A stretch of DNA of 64,000 nucleotides from Scatophagus argus (taxonomy: Eukaryota > Chordata > Actinopteri > Scatophagidae): contig NC_058497.1 of NCBI RefSeq assembly GCF_020382885.2, positions 17,600,330-17,664,329 of the forward strand, read 5' to 3'. The first letter of the stretch is position 1, and every line of letters starts with the position of its first letter. This document shows positions 58,905 through 64,000 of the stretch, in pieces. The position numbers and the translations under genes were made by a program. The notes under the pieces were generated by a model. The model ran no database searches, was not told where the DNA came from, and saw only the letters and a program-made list of their open reading frames with translations.

Positions 58905-61900
58905 AGGAGAGCAAGAGAGAGAGAGAGAGCAAGGGAGAGAGGCAGAGGGGGTGGGGTGTGAGAGAAGGAGCACACAAGCAGAGATGCATAGCAGCAATAA
59001 TAATACCAGAATTATCGGAAATGTAGATAATGATAATGACAATGAAGAATACAGAAGGTATTATGGTGATTTTGATAATAGTAGTAACAATAACGGTAGT
59101 AGCTGTACTGAGTCGTAACAGATTTAAATCAGATTATGACTAAACAGTAGTAATTGCAGTAGGTTTTGTGCAGGACGACAGCAGGACCGCAGCAGGAGTT
59201 CCAGTCATGATCGATAGGAATCTGCGGGACAAGAAAGCACAGGGACTCCAGGGAAGAAGTTGAGTTAGTAATATGCATTAATGGGACATGAATGTGTGCA
59301 GAAGGAGAGGCCTAGGCCAGCCCTAACTATAAGCTTTATCAAAGAGGAAAGTTTTTAGTCAACTCTTAAATATAGAGAGGGTGTCCGCCTCCCGGACCGA
59401 AACCGGAAGATGGTTCCATAGTAGAGGAGCTTGATAACTAATGGCTCTGGTTCCCAATCTACTTTTGAGGACTCTAGGAACCACAAGTAGCCCTGCATTT
59501 TGGGAACGCAAAGTTCTGGTGGGATAATAGGGTACTATTAACTCTTTAAGATAGGATGGTGCCTGACTGTTCAGGGCTTTATAAGTGAGGAGGAGAATTT
59601 TAAAATCTATCCTGAATTTTACAGGTAGCCAATGTAGAGAAGCCAGAACAGGAGAAATATGATCTCTCATGCTGGTTCTTGTCAGTAGTCGTGCTGCAGC
59701 GTTCTGGATTAGCTGGAGAGTCTTTATGGATTTATTGGGGCAGCCTGATAGAAGGGAGTTACAGTAATCCAGTCTAGAGGTAATGAATGCATGGACTAAT
59801 TTTTCTGCATCTTTCTGACTCAGGATGTGCCTAATCTTTGCGATATTGCAGAGGTAAAAGAATGAAGTCTTTGAAATATTTGCTATGTGCGAGTTAAAGG
59901 ACATGTCCTGGTCAAAGATAACTCCTAAATTTCTTAGAGTGGAGCTTGAGGCCACGGCTAAGCCATCTGGCAATGCAATATCACTGCATAATTTGTTTCT
60001 GAGGTGTTCGGGGCCCAGGACAATAACTTCAGTTTTGTCTGAATTTAGAAGTAGGAAGTTGCTGGTCATCCAGGTTTTTGTGTCTTCAAGACATGCCTGA
60101 AGCTTGACTAGCCGATTTGTTTCATCAGTACAATTGTGTGTCATCCGCATAACAATGAAAATGTATGGAGTGTTTCCTAATAATATCACCAATGGGGAGC
60201 ATATACAGGCTGAATAATATTGGCCCAAGGACAGAACCTTGGGGAACTCCATGACTAACCTTTGTGGGTGTGGACGATGTATCATTAACATGAACAAATT
60301 GAAATCGATCTGATAAATAAGACTGAAACCAGCTTAATGCAGTTCCTTTGATGCATATTAGGTGTTCCAATCTGTGCAGTAATATAGAGTGGTCAGTGGT
60401 GTCAAATGCAGCACTAAGGTCTAACAGTACAAGGACAGAGATAAATCCCTTGTCTGATGCCATTAGGAGGTCATTTGTGACTTTGACCTATGCTGTTTCT
60501 GTGCTATGATGAGCTCTAAAGCCAGATTGAAAATTTTCAAATAAGTTATTATTTTGAAGAAAGTCATATAACTGATTGGCGACTGTTCTTTCAAGGATCT
60601 TGGAAAGAAATGGAAGGTTAGATATTGGTCTATAGTTGCTTAAAACCTCTGGATCAAGTGTGTGTTTTTTAAGGAGAGGTTTGACTACAGCTACTTTAAA
60701 GGACTGGGGTACATAGCCTGTTATCAGGGACAGATTGATCATGTCTAATAGACAGGTGCTAAGTAAGGGTAAAGCTTCTTTGAGAAGGTTGGTAGGGATG
60801 GGGTCTAAGAGGCATGTTGTCGGCTTGGATGAATATACGAGTGAGTATAGCTGATGGGAATCAATAGGTGAAAAGCAGTCAAGATGATTATCTGTTTCTA
60901 CTGTTGGTTCTAAGACACTAGTGTTTGATGTTACATCAGTATCAGCTGAGGTCAGTAGGTGCTGAATTTTGTCTCTAATGTTTAAGATCTTGTCGTTAAA
61001 AAAGGTTATAAAGTCATTGCTGCTAAGGTCACCAGGATACAAGGCTCGATAGCACTGTGGCTCTCTGTCAGCCTGGCTACAGTGCTGAAGAGAAACCTGG
61101 GATTATGCTTGTTATCCTCAATTAATTTTGAGTAATAGGCTGCTCTGGCAGTCCGTAGGGCCTGCCTATATAATCCAAGACTGTCTTGCCAGATTGAGCG
61201 AGATTCAATAAATTTGGAGGAACGCCATTTCCTCTCAAGTTTTTGCACATTTTGCTTTAATTTGCAAACCTCTGTATTATACCAGGGTGCAAGTTTTTTT
61301 TGCTTTATGAGTTTCTTTTTTAGCGGAGCAACAGAGTCTAAAGTCGTCCTAAGTAAACTTGCAGCACTGTCCACGAAATGGTCGATTTGAGAGGGATTAT
61401 TGTATTGTTCACTCGTATGGGGACATGATACTGAAGTGAATGACAATAGAACTGTTTCTTTAAATTTAGCCAATTTAAATTTAGTTGGTGTCAATCATTG
61501 GTGCACCACACCAATGATTGACACCAACCCACAAAGTGATATTTTGTGACACAATGTTGGGACAGGAGCAGATTGGAAATCATTCTTCACCTGCCATTAC
61601 TATCATTTCAACTACAAAAACTCAAAAATGCACTTGAGTGACAAGTGGTAGCTGGAGTTTACTGTGATTAGTTTAGCTCCTAACATATGGCCTTTTACTT
61701 TTGAAAAAAGAAAAGAAAATCTATCTGCTTTTTTTGCAGCTATGCTTCAGACTATAGAGTACAAGGAACCTTTTTAGAAATTGGTTCTGAGTTTGTATCT
61801 CCATGTCAGGTCCCTGTGTCAGTGTGCAGTGACAGCTGTCCTCCAGGAACTCGTAAAGTGCTGCAGAAAGGAAAACCCATCTGCTGTTATGATTGTATAC

Positions 61901-62908
61901 TGTGTCCTGAGGGAGAGATCAGCAATGCTACAGGTAACTTTTTGGTTCTGATGCATGTCGACATCAAATATTTGCCCGCTAAAAGTTTTTTTGGGGTCAT
62001 TTTTTTCAGATTCTCCTGATTGTTTCCCTTGCCCCAAGGAGTTCTGGCCTAATGCAGAGAGAGACTCTTGTCTCCCCAAACCTGTAGAGTTTCTGTCCTT
62101 TGACGAGGTCCTAGGAATCATCCTGGCTGCATTCTCAGTTGCTGGTGCCTGTCTTGCCATTATAACAGCGGCTGTGTTCTTTCGTCACAGGACATCCCCG
62201 ATTGTCAGGGCCAACAACTCTGAGCTGAGCTTCCTGCTGCTCTTCTCCCTGACTCTCTGTTTCTTATGTTCATTAACTTTCATTGGAGCACCCACTAAGT
62301 GGTCCTGCATGCTGCGCCACACAGCATTTGGGATCACCTTCGTCCTCTGCATCTCTTGTGTTCTTGGGAAAACAATAGTTGTGTTGATGGCCTTCAAAGC
62401 TACACTCCCAGGTAGTAACGTCATGAAATGGTTTGGTCCTCCACAGCAAAGAATGACTGTGGTGTCTTTTACATTTGTTCAAGTGTTAATATGTACCATT
62501 TGGTTGGTTCTTAGTCCCCCTTTTCCTATGAAAAACCTGACCACATACAAAGAGAGGATCATCCTGGAGTGTGCATTGGGCTCAGATATTGGGTTCTGGG
62601 TTGTGCTCGGGTACATCGGCCTGCTGGCTGCCTTTTGCTTAGTGTTAGCTGTCTTAGCACGGAAACTACCTGATAATTTTAATGAAGCCAAGCTTATCAC
62701 CTTCAGCATGTTGATATTCTGTGCAGTGTGGATCACCTTTATCCCAGCGTATGTCAGCTCTCCTGGGAAATTTACTGTGGCTGTGGAGATTTTTGCCATT
62801 CTGGCCTCCAGTTTTGGTTTAATTCTATGTATATTTGCTCCAAAGTGTTTCATCATATTGTTTAAGCCGGAGAAGAACACAAAGAAACATTTAATGAACA
62901 AAAATTGA
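54226..62908 (+). CDS. V2R/OlfC class C receptor, array copy 11 (expanded intron 6)
   Basis: Complete 880-aa V2R gene. Exons: 54226-54536, 54861-55155, 55255-55544, 55816-56111, 56462-56667, 56808-57029, 61810-61933, 62010-62908. Signal peptide [16 protein letters not shown] differs from the usual [10 protein letters not shown]. Exon 2 variable stretch [19 protein letters not shown] with SEC-free pocket motif GESSSTPSI. Exon 5 has EDMQTLQ and TSEFRIT. The exons are intact, but intron 6 is 4780 nt, against 281-1031 nt in the other complete copies, because it took in a solo-LTR-like fossil (57546-58086) and a 2.9-kb L2 LINE in antisense (58611-61527). The splice sites bordering intron 6 are canonical. 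Intron 7 is 76 nt and out of frame. AATAAA at 63019-63024. Confidence 0.92.
57546..58086. mobile_element. Solo-LTR-like fossil in intron 6 of copy 11
   Basis: A 541-bp block bounded by TGTCA and TGACA that interrupts intron sequence continuous in copies 3 and 9. Terminal TGTCA/TGACA and length fit a solo LTR of a fish LTR retrotransposon (Gypsy-like at best guess), but no clear target-site duplication is seen, and a non-autonomous DNA transposon is an alternative. No internal protein-coding part is present. Orientation is undetermined, though the - strand reads more like an LTR. Confidence 0.45.
58855..58935. repeat. GA/GAGA microsatellite in the LINE 3' region
   Basis: Long, nearly pure GA run with a few interruptions. 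Its antisense reading gives spurious Leu-Ser repeat frames. Confidence 0.85.
61485..61527. repeat. Perfect 19-bp inverted repeat at the 5' border of the L2 element
   Basis: TTGGTGTCAATCATTGGTG at 61485-61503 is exactly reverse-complementary to 61509-61527, separated by 5 nt. The left arm runs into L2 coding sequence and the right arm abuts V2R intron, so it marks the integration junction. Confidence 0.85.
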
Positions 62909-63296
62909 TCTTGAAAGATCAACAGTTTTGAAGCAGTTACAGTACTTAAAGCATATGTTGTCCACATTCAACAGTTCTCACCTAGTTGCTCTAATTCCCG
63001 CTTAGTTCACAATCTGTAAATAAATATTTTGATTTTTCAAGGTGTGATTGTCCTGACACATTTTTTTTTTGTTATCGTTTATTTTTATTATTTTTCGAAA
63101 AAGTCATGCACTAATAAAGTCTAAATCCATCACAAAATTGTATGGTGCAGAGTTCTGTTATGACATTTTAATGAATCATTTATGATATTTCAGTGGACCA
63201 ATAAATCATGAGATTCATTTGAGAAATCAAACCCCATAGAAAGAAGCTGGATAAGTGATCAGAGCTGAAGAGAGGTGTTCTTTCTCTGATGTATGT
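62909..63296. other. Spacer between copies 11 and 12
   Basis: Nearly identical to 53742-54131; no gene. Confidence 0.65.
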
Positions 63297-63355
63297 TCAG
63301 CTGACGCAAACTAGAGGGAGGGAAACTTTGTTCTGAAACTCTGCATAAAACAGTA
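63297..63355 (+). promoter_or_regulatory. Core promoter of copy 12
   Basis: CAGCTGACGCAAACTAGAGG, GAGGGAGGGAAACTTT, and a weakened TATA (CATAAAA at 63344), 49 nt before the ATG at 63393. Confidence 0.62.
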
Positions 63356-63392
63356 AACACATACAGGAGGCTCACATACAGACAGTTGAGTG

Positions 63393-64000
63393 ATGGAGAT
63401 CTCAGCTGTTTTTATTGGTCTGATTCTGTCTCTGGGTCTGTGTGAGCTGAACTCAGCTACCTTGAAACAAAGGGCTGGGCTTACAGAGGATAGGAGTGGT
63501 GCTGGGGTCAGCACTGAGGTCTCTTCTGTGAAATGTGAGCTTCAGGGTACCAGTCGTCTGCCTGCATTCTCAATGGATGGAGACTATGTTATTGGGGGAG
63601 TTTTCTCTATACACCGCTACAAACAAACAACGGAGAATAACTACACCACCATGCCTGAGCCTCTAAGGTGCCCAGGGAGGTTAGTAAGAGGGAGAAATGT
63701 GGAGAATGAATGAGAATTCAGATGTTTAAAACTGTACTTATTGTATAATGTGCTTTAAGTTATCCTGCAATGAGCGGAGTATTGATAAAAACAATTTGAG
63801 TCATTCAGCTGATTAATAATCAATAGGAAATTCCTGTGAATTTTACAATGATGTCTAAAATTGTGGTGCTCTGAGAGGTTATCAGTAATGATCCAAAACT
63901 AATATTTGCGGTTCTCCTTGTGTCTTTTTAGTTCGTGAAGTGTTCTGTTTATGTGTAAATATAGACATTTACATGAGTGTCTGTGTGCAGCATTGAGGCC
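63393..64000 (+). CDS. V2R/OlfC class C receptor, array copy 12 (5' part only)
   Basis: Start of another V2R gene, cut by the window end. Exon 1 is 63393-63679 (287 nt), followed by a gttagt donor. Exon 2 begins at 63991 (acceptor TGTGTGCAG) with ATTGAGGCC, as in copy 11. Exon 1 encodes [16 protein letters not shown], then [20 protein letters not shown]; it lacks 8 residues between the signal peptide and KQRAG compared with the common form. Intron 1 is almost identical to that of copy 11, whereas the first 80 nt of exon 1 are not. The remaining exons lie to the right. Confidence 0.9.

Larger units (their letters stand above)
58611..61527 (-). mobile_element. L2-clade LINE, 5'-truncated, in intron 6 of copy 11
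   Basis: Antisense non-LTR retrotransposon. Read on the - strand from about 61494: a linker region ([14 protein letters not shown]), then RT with [81 protein letters not shown] and the catalytic box YADDTQLY (near 60130), ending in the L2-type C-terminus [20 protein letters not shown] and [18 protein letters not shown] (near 59360-59560). The coding sequence is split over about four frames, so it is dead. The endonuclease is missing (5' truncation). The 3' end (58611-58660) has ATATAGCGCC and TTCAATTCAATT-type tail repeats. CACCAA at both borders may be the target duplication. Confidence 0.85.

Noticed and set aside
58712-59118. Several Leu-Ser or Arg-Glu repeat frames
   Set aside because: Translations of the GA microsatellite in the LINE 3' region.
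517-62908. Regularly spaced repeats resembling a CRISPR or satellite array
   Set aside because: The periodicity of 5-9 kb is that of whole receptor genes with exon-intron structure, in a eukaryotic genome.

Overview
This window is teleost fish genomic DNA, probably from a percomorph; the species cannot be named from the sequence alone. It contains a head-to-tail tandem array of vomeronasal type-2 (V2R, also called OlfC) receptor genes, all on the + strand. These are class C G-protein-coupled chemoreceptors of microvillous olfactory neurons. Support comes from the repeated eight-exon gene plan, the class C ligand-binding (Venus-flytrap) sequence, the nine-cysteine domain, the single-exon 7TM domain, and fish repeats (L2 LINE, internally deleted Tc1 elements, a tRNA-headed SINE).

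Layout, numbering the copies left to right. Copy 1 (517-1617) has only its last two exons in the window. Complete, apparently intact genes are copy 2 (2203-7713), copy 3 (8627-13755), copy 4 (15079-20635), copy 5 (21050-25938), copy 6 (26535-32159), copy 8 (34856-40007), copy 9 (42271-47116), copy 10 (48748-53741) and copy 11 (54226-62908). Copy 7 (33255-33900) is a wrecked pseudogene. Copy 12 starts at 63393 and runs off the right edge. Every intact gene has exons of 311 (221 in copy 4), 295, 290, 296, 206, 222, 124 and about 899 nt, with the same splice phases. Each encodes 880 residues, except copy 4 with 852. Exons 1-6 encode the signal peptide and ligand-binding domain, exon 7 most of the cysteine-rich linker, and exon 8 the rest of the linker plus the seven helices and a short Lys-rich tail.

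Each gene has its own compact promoter: a TGAYGT-like box, a GAGGGAGGGAAA-type purine box, then a TATA box 43-51 nt before the ATG. Coding exons, especially 3 and 8, are almost identical between copies, whereas introns and flanks are a patchwork shared by different pairs of genes. This points to repeated unequal crossing-over and gene conversion. Fragments of lost genes remain at 14478, 33255 and 48107.

Mobile elements sit in introns and spacers: two duplicated Tc1 remnants (7761, 13803), SINEs (10838, 44404, 47937), an old LINE fragment (33995), a solo-LTR-like fossil (57546) and a 2.9-kb 5'-truncated L2 LINE (58611), the last two both in intron 6 of copy 11. No non-receptor host gene, tRNA, rRNA or CRISPR array was found. 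The points most worth following are the 78-nt stop-free last intron confined to copies 1-5, the fixed promoter architecture with a predicted leader of about 20 nt, and a 30-residue N-terminal segment missing from one copy.
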